Assembly: GCA_032622095.1 (NCBI GenBank)
Contig: CP136063.1
Coordinates: 265,663,426-265,727,425, forward strand
Length of the DNA stretch: 64,000 nucleotides
Direction: 5' to 3'
DNA from: Siphonodentalium dalli
Lineage: Eukaryota > Mollusca > Scaphopoda > Gadilida > Siphonodentaliidae
Positions 25,301 through 40,300 of the stretch are shown here, in pieces. Below the pieces are notes generated by a model, which searched no databases, was not told the origin of the DNA, and worked only from the letters and a program-made list of their open reading frames with translations. Numbering within the stretch: position 1 is the first letter of the stretch; every line of letters begins with the position of its first letter. Both the position numbers and the translations under genes were made by a program.

Positions 25301-28300
25301 ATGTAGCTAGACATGTAATTGTTTATTAATTATTTATGAATTGTATTGTTAGCATACTGCCTTTATTGGTGCTTATGCAAATAAATCATATCTTATCGTA
25401 TATGACGTCATATACATGGGTTAATATATTTTTTGCAAATAAACTGAGTAATATTGTAACAATTGCCTATATAACAAATCAATCATACAAACAATATTAT
25501 TAAAAGGACGAATCAATGCAAATAATTAAAATAATATCCATTCAAATTATATTCATGAAAGGTTTCTATTTAGGAGATGTTTGTTTTTTAAAAGTTATTT
25601 ATATCGTGACATAATATTAGCCTTAAACAACATAAATGTCGACACAAATATTGTTTGCACCAAATTAATCAGAATAGATCAGTTTCTTTCCTATTTGCTA
25701 TTGAACTCTTAGCTATATAGTCAGGCCAGGGAATATTGTGCTGGACATTTGCAGAATGAGGTCCCCAGTGGGTAAATATAGTGATGTTACCCCTCACAGT
25801 GGGCCAGCATCACTAAATTCAACCTCTGGGACCTCATTCTTTTGGGCCTCATCTTCCCTTGAAAGTATCTTTATTATCAAATCAACAAGTTTTTTTTATT
25901 TTCATTAGAAACTTCAACAAAATTATTTTTTTCCTTTCTTAGTTTCTCTATATCGCCAAATTGGCAGACGACACATTGTATAATTGAGGTTCCCAATGGG
26001 TGCACATCACAATAGTCACAATCTGGGAATTTAAATCTGAGTCTAGGTCTCCTTTTGCAGATGAGGTCATGCAATGTGAGGTCCCCAGAGGATGAATTTG
26101 CTGATTCTAGCCCAATGTGTGGGATAGCATCACTAAATTCACCCTCTGGGGACCTCATTCTGCAAATTTCTGAAAGCATATTCTCAGGCCTGGTTATAGT
26201 ACAGCTGAACAACTTTCAGGCACTGTTGGCTGCATTTGGTTTATATTCTGGATGCTGATTGTTAGTGACTCACCAAAAGATCACCCGTCTATAACCAAAG
26301 AGGAACAGCATTACATAGTATCAACTATAATCACTAAGGTTAGAATTACATAGTATCAACTATAATCACTAAGGTTAGAATTACATAGTATCAACTATAA
26401 TCACTAAGGTTAGAATTACATAGTATCAACTATAATCACTAAGGTCAGAATTCCATAGTATCAACTATAATCACTAAGGTTAGAATTACATAGTATCAAC
26501 TATAATCACTAAGGTTAGAATTACATAGTATCAACTATAATCACTAAGGTCAGAATTACATAGTATCAACTATAATCACTAAGGTTAGAATTACATAGTA
26601 TCAACTATAATCACTAAGGTTAGAATTACATAGTATCAACTGTAATCACTAAGGTTAGAATTACATAGTATCAACTATAATCACTAAGGTTAGAATTACA
26701 TAGTATCAACTATAATCACTAAGGTTAGAATTACATAGTATAAACTATAATCACTAAGGTTAGAATTACATAGTATCAACTATAATCACTAAGGTTAGAA
26801 TTACATAGTATCAACTATAATCACTAAGGTCAGAATTACATAGTATCAACTATAATCACTAAGGTTAGAATTACATAGTATAAACTATAATCACTAAGGT
26901 TAGAATTACATAGTATCAACTATAACCACTAAGGTTAGAATTACATAGTATCAACTATAATCACTAAGGTTAGAATTACATAGTATCAACTATAATCACT
27001 AAGGTTAGAATTACATAGTATCAACTATAATCACTAAGGTTAGAATTCCATAATATCAACTATAATCACTAAGGTTAGAATTACATAGTATCAACTGTAA
27101 TCACTAAGGTTAGAATTCCATAATATCAACTATAATCACTAAGGTTAGAATTCCATAATATCAACTATAATCACTAAGGTTAGAATTACATAGTATCAAC
27201 TATAATCACTAAGGTCAGAATTACATAGTATCAACTATAATCACTAAGGTTAGAATTCCATAATATCAACTATAATCACTAAGGTTAGAATTACATAGTA
27301 TCAACTGTAATCACTAAGGTTAGAATTCCATAATATCAACTATAATCACTAAGGTTAGAATTCCATAATATCAACTATAATCACTAAGGTTAGAATTACA
27401 TAGTATCAACTATAATCACTAAGGTCAGAATTACATAGTATCAACTATAATCACTAAGGTTAGAATTACATAGTATCAACTATAATCACTAAGGTCAGAA
27501 TTACATAGTATCAACTATAATCACTAAGGTTAGAATTACATAGTATAAACTATAATAACTAAGGTTAGAATTACATAGTATCAACTATAACCACTAAGGT
27601 TAGAATTACATAGTATCAACTATAATCACTAAGGTTAGAATTACATAGTATCAACTATAATCACTAAGGTTAGAATTACATAGTATCAACTATAATCACT
27701 AAGGTTAGAATTACATAGTATCAACTATAATCACTAAGGTTAGAATTACATAGTATCAACTATAATAACTAAGGTTAGAATTACATAGTATCAACTATAA
27801 TCACTAAGGTTAGAATGACATAGTATCAACTATAATCACTAAGGTTAGAATTACATAGTATCAACTATAATCACTAAGGTTAGAATTACATAGTATCAAC
27901 TATAATCACTAAGGTTAGAATTACATAGTATCAACTATAATCACTAAGGTTAGAATTACATAGTATCCTATACAACCACTAAGGTTAGAATTACATAGTA
28001 TCAACTATAATCACTAAGGTCAGAATTACATAGTATCAACTATAATCACTAAGGTCAGAATTACATAGTATCAACTATAATCACTAAGGTTAGAATTACA
28101 TAGTATCAACTATAATCACTAAGGTTAGAATTACATAGTATCAACTAGAATCACTAAGGTTAGAATTACATAGTATCAACTATAATCACTAAGGTTAGAA
28201 TTACATAGTATCAACTATAATCACTAAGGTTAGAATTACATAGTATCAACTATAATCACTAAGGTTAGAATTACATAGTATCAACTAGAATCACTAAGGT

Positions 28301-31300
28301 TAGAATTACATAGTATCAACTATAATCACTAAGGTTAGAATTACATAGTATCAACTATAATCACTAAGGTTAGAATTACATAGTATCAACTAGAATCACT
28401 AAGGTTAGAATTACATAGTATCAACTATAATCACTAAGGTTAGAATTACATAGTATCAACTATAATCACTAAGGTTAGAATTACATAGTATCAACTATAA
28501 TCACTAAGGTTAGAATTACATAGTATCAACTAGAATCACTAAGGTTAGAATTACATAGTATCAACTATAATCACTAAGGTTAGAATTACATAGTATCAAC
28601 TAGAATCACTAAGGTTAGAATTACATAGTATCAACTATAATCACTAAGGTTAGAATTACATAGTATCAACTATAATCACTAAGGTTAGAATTACATAGTA
28701 TCAACTAGAATCACTAAGGTTATAATTCCATAGTATCAACTGTAATCACTAAGGTTAGAATTACATAGTATCAACTATAATCACTAAGGTTAGAATTACA
28801 TAGTATCAACTATAATCACTAAGGTTAGAATGACATAGTATCAACTATAATCACTAAGGTTAGAATTACATAGTATCAACTATAATCACTAAGGTTAGAA
28901 TTACATAGTATCAACTATAATCACTAAGGTTAGAATTACATAGTATCAACTATAATCACTAAGGTTAGAATTACATAGTATCAACTATAATCACTAAGGT
29001 TAGAATGACATAGTATCAACTATAATCACTAAGGTTAGAATTACATAGTATCAACTATAATCACTAAGGTTAGAATTACATAGTATCAACTATAATCACT
29101 AAGGTTAGAATTACATAGTATCAACTATAATCACTAAGGTTAGAATTACATAGTATCCTATACAACCACTAAGGTTAGAATTACATAGTATCAACTATAA
29201 TCACTAAGGTCAGAATTACATAGTATCAACTATAATCACTAAGGTCAGAATTACATAGTATCAACTATAATCACTAAGGTTAGAATTACATAGTATCAAC
29301 TATAATCACTAAGGTTAGAATTACATAGTATCAACTATAATCACTAAGGTTAGAATTACATAGTATCAACTATAATCACTAAGGTTAGAATTACATAGTA
29401 TCAACTATAATCACTAAGGTTAGAATTACATAGTATAAACTATAATCACTAAGGTTAGAATTACATAGTATCAACTATAATCACTAAGGTTAGAATTACA
29501 TAGTATCAACTATAATCACTAAGGTTAGAATTACATAATATCAATTATAATCACTAAGGTTAGAATTACATAGTATCAACTATAATCACTAAGGTTAGAA
29601 TTACATAGTATCAACTGTAATCACTAAGGTCAGAATTCCATAGTATCAACTGTAATCACTAGGGTCAGAATTCCATAGTATCAACTAGAATCACTAAGGT
29701 TAGAATTACATAGTATCAACTATAATCACTAGGGTCAGAATTCCATAGTATCAACTAGAATCACTAAGGTTAGAATTCCATAGTATCAACTATAATCACT
29801 AAGGTTAGAATTACATAGTATAAACTATAATCACTAAGGTTAGAATTACATAGTATAAACTGTAATCACTAAGGTTAGAATTACATAGTATAAACTATAA
29901 TCACTAAGGTTAGAATTACATAGTATCAACTGTAATCACTAAGGTCAGAATTCCATAATATCAACTAGAATCACTAAGGTCAGAATTCCATAGTATAAAC
30001 TATAATCACTAAGGTTAGAATTACATAGTATCAACTGTAATCACTAATGTTAGAATTACATAGTATCAACTATAATCACTAAGGTTAGAATTACATAGTA
30101 TAAACTATAATCACTAAGGTTAGAATTACATAGTATCAACTGTAATCATTAAGGTCAGAATTCCATAATATCAACTAGAATCACTAAGGTCAGAATTCCA
30201 TAGTATAAACTATAATCACTAAGGTTAGAATTACATAGTATAAACTATAATCACTAAGGTCAGAATTCCATAGTATAAACTATAATCACTAAGGTTAGAA
30301 TTACATAGTATCAACTGTAATCACTAAGGTCAGAATTCCATAATATCAACTAGAATCACTAAGGTCAGAATTCCATAGTATAAACTATAATCACTAAGGT
30401 TAGACTTACATAGTATAAACTATAATCACTAAGGTCAGAATTCCATAATATCAACTAGAATCACTAAGGTCAGAATTCCATAGTATAAACTATAATCACT
30501 AAGGTTAGAATTACATAGTATAAACTATAATCACTAAGGTCAGAATTCCATAGTATAAACTATAATCACTAAGGTTAGAATTACATAGTATCAACTGTAA
30601 TCACTAAGGTCAGAATTCCATAATATCAACTAGAATCACTAAGGTTAGAATTACATAGTATCAACTATAATCACCAAGGTTAGAATTACATAGTATCAAC
30701 TATAATCACTAAGGTTAGAATTACATAGTATCAACTATAATCACTAAGGTTAGAATTACATAGTATCAACTATAATCACTAAGGTTAGAATTACATAGTA
30801 TCAACTATAATCACTAAGGTTAGAATTACATAGTATCAACTATAATCACTAAGGTTAGAATTACATAGTATCAACTATAATCACTAAGGTTAGAATTACA
30901 TAGTATCAACTATAATCACTAAGGTTAGAATTACATAGTATCAACTATAATCACTAAGGTTAGAATTCCATAGTATCAACTATAATCACTAAGGTTAGAA
31001 TTACATAGTATCAACTATAATCACTAAGGTTAGAATTACATAGTATCAACTATAATCACTAAGGTTAGAATTACATAGTATCAACTATAATCACTAAGGT
31101 TAGAATTACATAGTATCAACTATAATCACTAAGGTTAGAATTACATAGTATCAACTATAATCACTAAGGTTAGAATTACATAGTATCAACTATAATCACT
31201 AAGGTTAGAATTACATAGTATCAACTATAATCACTAAGGTTAGAATTACATAGTATCAACTATAATCACTAAGGTTAGAATTCCATAGTATCAACTATAA

Positions 31301-34300
31301 TCACTAAGGTTAGAATTACATAGTATCAATTGTAATCACTAAACATTCTCTTTCAATCCATTTACAATGTGAAGGTACTTCCATGGCTGGAGCTTCCTGA
31401 AATTTTGCGAAAACCCTGTGCCAATGCATTCTGTTATATAAGCGAGTCTCCCATAGGGAGTGTCGCATATATAAGAGAATACATTGGTCTAACAATATTC
31501 ACCTTGACCTTGCAAGCGATTGCATTCTCTTATATATAATATGCAAAGCTCTCTATGGTAGATTTGCATATATGAGAGAATGCACTGGCATAGGGTCTTT
31601 AGTGCTGCAACAGTGCAGCTTTCATCATGAAAGGTTTAAACATCGCGTAGCAAACAGTATTTTCTATGTCTTGGCATCGAAAGTGTTAATTTTACAGAGT
31701 TTGCGCTGTCGTTGGCCAAAACGGTCAAAACAATTGTGTATGTCCAAACAATTGGCCGAAAAATTCAAGCAATAAGCTTTCAAAATATCTTATCTCATTC
31801 AAACCCCCCCCCCCCCCCCCCCCACACTCGTTAATAGTTAATCAGTATAGTAGCTCACCTGTGTATGTTTTGATAAAATTTAACTGAAGTTAAACATGCA
31901 TACTTACCAAAACAATGATGATTAGCTGCTATTAATATTAATCAATTTATTATACCCCCCGCAACGAAGTTAGGGGGGGGGGGTATACTGGAATCAGCTT
32001 GTCCGTCCGTCGTCCATCCGTCGTCCGTCTGGACACAAATTTGTCCGAAGTTTTTCTCAGTCGATTTTTGATTAATTTCTGTGAAACTTGGCACAGACAT
32101 CAACCACCATGGGATCCTGTGCACCTGCGATTATGACATCTGTCGGACTTTTTTTGGTGGAGTTATCTCCCCTTTTTCAACTTAGAATTATTTTTGCAAC
32201 ATGCATAATTTTGTCCGAGCTTTTATTCCTACATTTATAAGTCAATTTTTTTTAATCTTGGCACTGATATTTAGTACCATGGGAACCTGTGCACCTGCGA
32301 TTATAATGTCTGTACAACTTTTTTTTTTGGAGTTATTCCTCTTTTTCGACTTAGAACTTTTATTCCTAAATTTTTAGGTCAATTTTTTTTAAATTGGCAC
32401 AGATATTTAGTACCATGGGAACCTGTGCACCTGCGATTATGACGTCTGTCCTGGTCTGTCCGACATTTTTTGGTGGAGTTATCCCCATTTTTCGACTTAG
32501 AACTAAATTTTTCGGTCAATAGTTTTAACACGTTCACTGCCGAAAACCAATGGGTAATTCCATCCCATATGCCACCATGGGATTTGATGTTTTGTCGATA
32601 GTAGATGATATTTTACGTATGTATGAGTAATGGTTCGACCAATATCGGGTCATATGATGCTGAAACATGTTATAAGACTACTACGAGATAAATCGTAGTC
32701 GGCACCTGAGACGGAATTTATTAACGTTTCATTCCTGGTGCCAGCTACGAGTTATCTCGTAGGTAACTACAATTACGTTGTCAGTGTCTTAGATGACGAA
32801 GAGTGCTATACATGCACAAGCATATCGTATGTAAGACATGGTAAATGAATTTATATATGATAATTGGTACAGACTACGTCGAATAAGACGTCAAAAACAT
32901 AATATGTATTTACCTACGAGATAACTCGTAGCTGGCACCAGCGATGACCACTGGTGAGTTTCATCCCAGGTGCCGACTACGAGTTATCTTGTAGGAGCTT
33001 TATAACACGTTTTATCTTTCATTTGACCCGGATTTGATCGACAATTCCTTTATATATACACAATGTGTCCGGGAATGGTCTAGTTGCACATGTGCCTCAT
33101 GGTTCAGGGACGTACAGAAGAGGTCCTGGTGAATTGGAGTATCCTACCAAGATTGCTATCTGGACCCCACCCCCTGTTCACGCTGTGTGAATCGTTGTAT
33201 CTCAAGCCATCGTAATTATACATATAAAATCGATCAATGGTATCGTTGGTCATGTATTGGCACATACACCAACATTGCTTGCGGATTGTGTTATTATTTA
33301 TGTGGTATGAACATTACTACGAGTTAACTCGTAGTAGCAGTCCCCACGGAACCGTTTACTACGAGTTAACTCGTAGTGGCAGCGAACGTGTTAAGATTAG
33401 GGTTAGGGTTGTGCACCTGCAATGGGAACTGTTATTTTATTATTTTAACTAAATGTTTACTGACATGTGAAACATCTTAGTATTTTAAAAACACGGGGGG
33501 TATCCTTAGTCCCATTGGGACAGTCACACCTCTAGTTAATTTTTTTATGGTTTCAATATAACAATTCACCAATCCCTTGGCGAATCAGTGCACATTTGTG
33601 GTGGTGTACCATATATATACCAGCTAAACCGGTTTTAGAGTTTTTGCCGATCTCATTGGTGCCCATGTGTCGTGTTAATTTTCTCATTTTCAAATTATAT
33701 CCTTTATTTAGTTTTTGAGTGTGTGTTTTCTTCTCTTTGCTTTTTGTTATTTTGTTATTTTATTATTTTGTGTTTTGTTTAAAGATACGGATGGCCTTAA
33801 CAATGGGTATTGCTGTTAAAATGGTCATGTCCATTAAAACCACCATAAACATAACAAATATTAAAATATAGACAGATTGTGTTCTTATACCAATTATAAA
33901 TATCACATAAATAGCATCTTATTGACAAGATCGTACCCTGTGTTAGTAAACAAAATTGATATTATGTTACAATACAATCCGCAAAGAGTGTGCGATAAGC
34001 AAAACACCAACACCGAGGAGACCCCACAAACTTTGGTTAAAATCTCCACCATGTTTTTTACAACATACTGTTATAGCACTCAGTAATCCTCATCACTCAA
34101 TATTTTGGTTGAACCGGTCATAGTGAATCACTCTCCCAAAAAAATCACCATGGTGTTGAGTGATTTGCTTATCACACACTCTTTAGTTGCTGAATATTTT
34201 TTAAACAAATGCTGGGCTCACACAAAATACTAATTCTATATTATCATTATACTATACTGTTAGTATATTATTGGGGAAATTATCATAATTTGTTTAATTT

Positions 34301-37300
34301 TATTTCTAAATTATAACATACCACCATAGCCATCCATGCCTTTAAAATTCAGCTTGTGATATCCTGCAATTTGGTTTTTCAATTTGACCAAAGTTTCAGA
34401 AAAAATGGCTAAACAAATTCAGAGCCTTCTGTTATTCTATATTTAATGACTAAATGTTTTCTTTTAAAATTCATCATTAATTAGACTGAGGACACTGTTC
34501 CACTTTTTTTCTATACTACTTTCCAAACTCTTATTACATTTGCTTGCTAATTTTTCTATTTTGAACTCATACCTTAGGTAACTTAAAAGGGTTGTTTTTG
34601 ACACAATTTCTTGATTGCATCTTGTTACATAAATAGTACGTTTTGTCAACAGTATTAGATTATTTATTGCTAAAACTTTTTACCAATTCCAAAAAGTATA
34701 TTGTCAGCTGACCAAATTGAATTTGATTTAAAATTATTAATGATTCCATTTTAGTTGTATTAATGTTATCCTCAGAAAAATAATGAAAGAACACCCTGGA
34801 AAGACATCCTGACTTCTCCAGCTGTTTGGGCTATAAACATTGGGCATTTCACCAACAACTGGGCATTCTACACTATGTTGACAGAGATGCCAACATACAT
34901 GAAAAATATTCTACAATTTGATATAAAACAGGTAGGTAAAGTAAAGAACTAGTGTTGAAACGATTAGCGATTTTAAGGAATCGACTAGTCACCAGAGGTA
35001 ATCGACTACTAGTCGACTAGTTGGACCCCTTCTAAGAGTTCCCGTTTCTATGCCCATATGATGTATAAAATGGGCCATGTGGCATCGCAGTTTCGAGTAT
35101 CCAACTCTTCCGTGTCGGAACATTCAAACGGAAAGCACGTGAACTATGTAATCTCCGTTTTGCCCGTGAGTCTCCCAATTTGATGTATTAAACCCGGCTC
35201 TCCTGCAACCTCCATATAATCTCACGGTTTGGGGGAATGCAGGTAATAAAAACATTTTATTTCAACATAAATTGTCGCCGGTAACCTGGAAATAAATAGG
35301 CAAGTCTCGTTCGTAAGTCTCGCTAACGAGATGTTGGGTGTGTTCTATTGTCTCTCTGAATTGGCGCCTCATGTGTCGCGGGGGTTGGGGGGTATGGGTA
35401 TAAGAATGATCTAGAATTTATTCAGTTACTGAGTTGGCTTTACCAGCTTGACTTGTCGCGAATTATGTTTCGTATATCATTGAAGCCATTTTGTTGCATC
35501 ATTACTCTAGTATTACACGTGCGACAGTGAGAAGTTATCACTGGTCAGTTGCGTCCCATGGAACTAGACAGTGTTTAGTCGGCAGCGACACTTTGAACAT
35601 GTCTTTGATGATCAACATAAAAGAAACTGCGCCTACATGTGCATACATTGGGTTCAGTTCGTGTCATGGAGTTCACCGCCCTTGCATGACTGGCAGTGGC
35701 ATCGTTAAAGGAACAATGCAATAAGGCTTTAAGAAGTTAATATGTGTTAAATGTTACAGATTACATGATAATATGGCCGTGCAATGGCACTGCTGTCATG
35801 ATAGCACATAGGTACTGCTTTTTCCCGACAAGTCGACTAGCAGATTTCGGGATCGACTAATATAATAATCGCATCGATTTTGACTAGTCGATTAATCGTT
35901 TCAACACTATCACCAACTCAGTTTATTTTATAAACCAGGTAGTTTATTTGATAACAACTGAATGCTGGAGCTTACACCACAGTCATTCACTGTGGCCAGC
36001 TTCTGTCAACAATTACAATCAAGCTTGGACCCCGTTTACATGTGCGCATTGAATTTATAATGAACAAGATTTCAGATATCTTCATGCAAATGCATTAATT
36101 GTTCAAATATTAACATGGAACTGAACTCGGAATGTGCATGTGGTCCCGTCGATATAAACATGTATGCCCACGCTGAAATGTCCCGAGTTAGTACGACCAT
36201 GACAATGGGTGGATAAATGAATCGCAATTGCTCTGGACCAATTGTGGCACCATGTATATAGGTGCCTATAAGTTATATGTATAGTTGTGTACATGAGTTT
36301 TGCCAATATACTGTTATCTCCATTAGTGCGTTTATCAGTAATTTCAATGAGAAGGGTGGGGTTATGCCATTACGGATACCAAGAATGAGCCCATTATATA
36401 AATCACGATATTAAGACTCAAAACCAAAACATGCTCTATATCTTTTTCTTTATTAGAAAGTGGGTGTCAAACTTTACTGGAAATGTCTCCTGCATCCCCT
36501 TGGAACGGAATTGTCCAAACTCACTTGTGCAAACATCCTACATCAACTGTTGGATATTACAGTCTGGCATGCCAAGTCGACTTGATAGCGCTTCAGTCCA
36601 AAACTGTGACTGAAAGTAGGAACCTATTTTGAGTTTTGGTTAAAAAATAACAGATTTCACAATAAAATAATCAGAAAATTTTCAATCTGTATTTGCTGAT
36701 ACCCATAATTCATGGTATAAAAGAAAAAAGATATCTTATAAACAGGGAAGTGTACCAAATATCCCATTAGTTGTGAAAAAGTCAAAATCAACTTTTAGAA
36801 TTATGGGTATCTTTTCAGGATTTAGTCGGAAATATGGCTTGTTGCCATTCATCGGAAAGCTCTCCCGAGAGCTTTCCGATGAATGGCAACAAGCCATATT
36901 TCCAACTAAATCCTGAAAAGTTACCAATAATTCTGCTGTGTTTAAGGAGTCAATTACTTAGGGCATTACTGTATTTCAGATACCAAGCAATAATCATTCA
37001 TAATTGTTCACCGAATGGCATGATATTTATTTAGGAGGAGATCACAGAAGGGTAATTACCAATCATCAGGATCCTGAATCATCACCGATATTCACATCAC
37101 ATGTACAGTAATGCTCTAATTAATCAACCTCTTAACCACAGCAGAATTATGGGTAACTTTTCAGGATTTAGTCGGAAATATGGCTTGTTGCAATTCCGAT
37201 GAATGGCAACAAGCCATATTTCCGACTATATCCTGAAAAGTTACCCATAATTCTGCTGTGGTTAAGAGGTCGATTAATTAGAGCATTACTGTACATTATA

Positions 37301-40300
37301 TTTATCTCGTCTTGGTTAAACGTGTGTGTACATAAACTGTTGGGAGATGGGCTATATTGCCATAACATGTCTCAAACCCTTGTAAATTTTGTTGCAATAA
37401 ATATGTTTAAATAAGGATTAACTGTCATGTGGACTGTTTTTATGGAGATGTAACGGTGAGGTAAGTGGACATAACTTGTGTAAAACCCGAAGGGTTTTAC
37501 ATACAAGTTATGTCCACTTACCTCACCGTTACATCTCCATAAAAATAGTCCACATGACAGTTAATCCTTATATTTATATACATTTAGCGAAAAAGCCGCT
37601 TTTGTAAATATATTTAAATCGAAAAGTGTATCGTGACAAGATCAGCCCAAAATACCCAATAGCACCCTTGGCAAAAGTTAATAGGAACAATTTCTCTTCA
37701 TGTTGAAACCCGATGATGTATTAAGTCAATCCTGCGCGAGTCAAAATGCGCCCAAAGCATTACGCGTTCGTCTTTCCAAACCTAATGACGTATCGATGGT
37801 GTTATTAGCTTGGTTTTATGAGGCGTTATGCATTCACCGAGAAATAACTGCAACTAGCTAGCCACGTGGGCGCCGACCAATCAGAATGCTGGATTTAGTG
37901 ATGACAACACTTAGTGCGTAAATATAACAACATGAATGTGGCTATGCAGTCTACTTGTATTGGGTTGTTGGTGTGCTCCTTTGAATGTCCAACATCACCG
38001 TCTTAAACCAGAGATACACTACCAAGTCCATAAAATTTCATTTACATCCCGGGTTGATATTTTCCAAATGGTACAGAAAATTGTTCAGATGTTGGAAATT
38101 ACTTACCTAACACCATTTAAGGATAATAATGTTCATGAATGGCAAGCCTGAGTTTAGTGTGCCTGTCATTTGCAGAATGAGGTCCCCAGAGGGTGAATTT
38201 AGTGACGCTATCATGCATAGCAGGCTACCATCACCAAATTCACCCTCTGGGGACTCCATTCCAAGGCTTGCGTGTCTATATCTTAGTCTTGAGGAAAGTT
38301 CTGGACAAGACAAACTGCACATATAGGTCCACAGTTGACATCTATACAGTAAATATAAAAACACATAAAGTGACAAATTCATTCTTAAATTATTGAAGAA
38401 TCACCCATTAACCCTTTCAGTGCCAAGTCCGATTTTTGTATCAACCCATATACCCTGTGCCAATACATTCTCTTATATATGCGAGTCGACCATAGGTCGC
38501 CTCGCATATATAAGAAAATGCATTGGCCTAACAATTTTTCATCATTTGTTATTATTTTTTACAAATTTAATATTTTTTTCTTATATTCTTTAACAGACTT
38601 ATTTTGTAGGTTTAGTGCCAGGGAATCTTACATTTCATGGGCATCAAAATTATTACTATGAATACTTGGTGATAGTTTTGAGTTATAACATGCCCCTAAG
38701 GTTTTATCCAGTTTGTTTTTAAATTCGCTATAGCATGCGTAAGCATACCCAAAAAAATGTTCAACCCAAAAAAAATCTTTAAAAAAAAAAAAAAAAAATT
38801 TTTTTTATTTTTTAGGGCCGATTTTACAGACCGTAAATTAGGGCCGATGAGATCGGCCCCTGGCACTGAAAGGGTTAATTTGACCCAATTCATTCTGAAA
38901 ATTATTATTAGACTGGCTTCTCAACTAGGCCTCGCTATTCTCTTTGGTTCCAAATACAAATGTAAGCAAAAGTTGAGGGATAGAAGTAGGGGTGGATAAT
39001 ACCCCAGAATCAAATGAAAGTACGTCCCTGATTAATGGTAGGGGGTGGATAATACCCCAGAATCCAATGAAAGTACGTCCCTGATTAATGCTGAGGGATA
39101 GAAGTAGGGGGTGGATAATACCCCAGAATCAAATGATAGTACGTCCCTGATTAATGGTAGGGGGTGGATAATACCCCAGAATCCAATGAAAGTACGTCCC
39201 TGATTAATGAAATTCATATTTATACTGTCAATTGCCACATTTATTTTTTGGTGGAGAACTAATAACATATTGGGATACAAAACATATCTGTGATTTTATT
39301 AAACATGCCTTTGAATTACGAAATAAGAAAGTAGATAAGGACACTATAAACTAATTAGAGCTCAAGCTTGTCAGATAGTAGTTCTGTATGTCTACATACA
39401 GCTACATGTATATTATATTTGTTATGCTCCATATATATGTTCAAAATTTATTTATTTGTCTGTATTTGAATAACACAAACATGTTTTAACCCTTTACCCA
39501 ACAAACCGGCCAAAACCGGCCAAATAAAGCTTCAACAGCCTAAAATATCTTCGGTCTGTCTCAATAGAACCATACAAATATGGATATCATTGGAACCGGC
39601 TCCTTGACCACATTGTGATAGTTACAGTTATGCCCTGTGCCAATGCATTCTCTTATATATGCGAGTCGACCATAGGTCGCCTCGCATATATAAGAGAATG
39701 CATTGGCCTAAAAAAAATCTTTTTTTAACACTTTTTACCATTTTTTCTTACATTCTTTAACAATTTTATAATTTTTAATGTGTTAAGCCAATGCATTCTC
39801 TTATATATGCATTGGCACAGGGCCGTTCTGTTGGGTAAAGGGTTAACATGGGCTTTTTCCAATAAAGATTGATTGATTGATAATGAAATAGTTTAATTAT
39901 AACAGTGTGTTTTATAGTGTCCGCAGTGAAAATTCAGATATGAACATTTATATATTAAATTATATGCAATTCGCTTTTGAACCTCGCATATATAAGAGAA
40001 TGCATTGGTATGGTCACAGGGATAATAATAAGATTCGAATACATGTCACAACATTTCTTCAAAAGATGCTTTAGTTATCAGAATGAATTAATTACCCAAC
40101 AATAATGCTAACCACTGTCAACTCCAGTAAAAAAAATTCCAAAACTTGTTATATATCAACATTTTGTCAACGCAATTTGGTATCGAGAATATGTCAGTTG
40201 GCTCGCTGAATATTTGCTAGGCCGCCAAATATTCCAGGTGGTGAAAAACAACAGATTTCAAAAATTGATATCTGATAAATCTGAGCTTTGATTGGTGGAT

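Noticed and set aside
26310-31342. CRISPR-like direct repeat array
   Set aside because: Units are contiguous without unique spacers and the DNA is eukaryotic; it is a minisatellite.
33395-33412. TTAGGGTTAGGG telomere-like string
   Set aside because: Only about two units inside a transposable element; too short to be an interstitial telomere.
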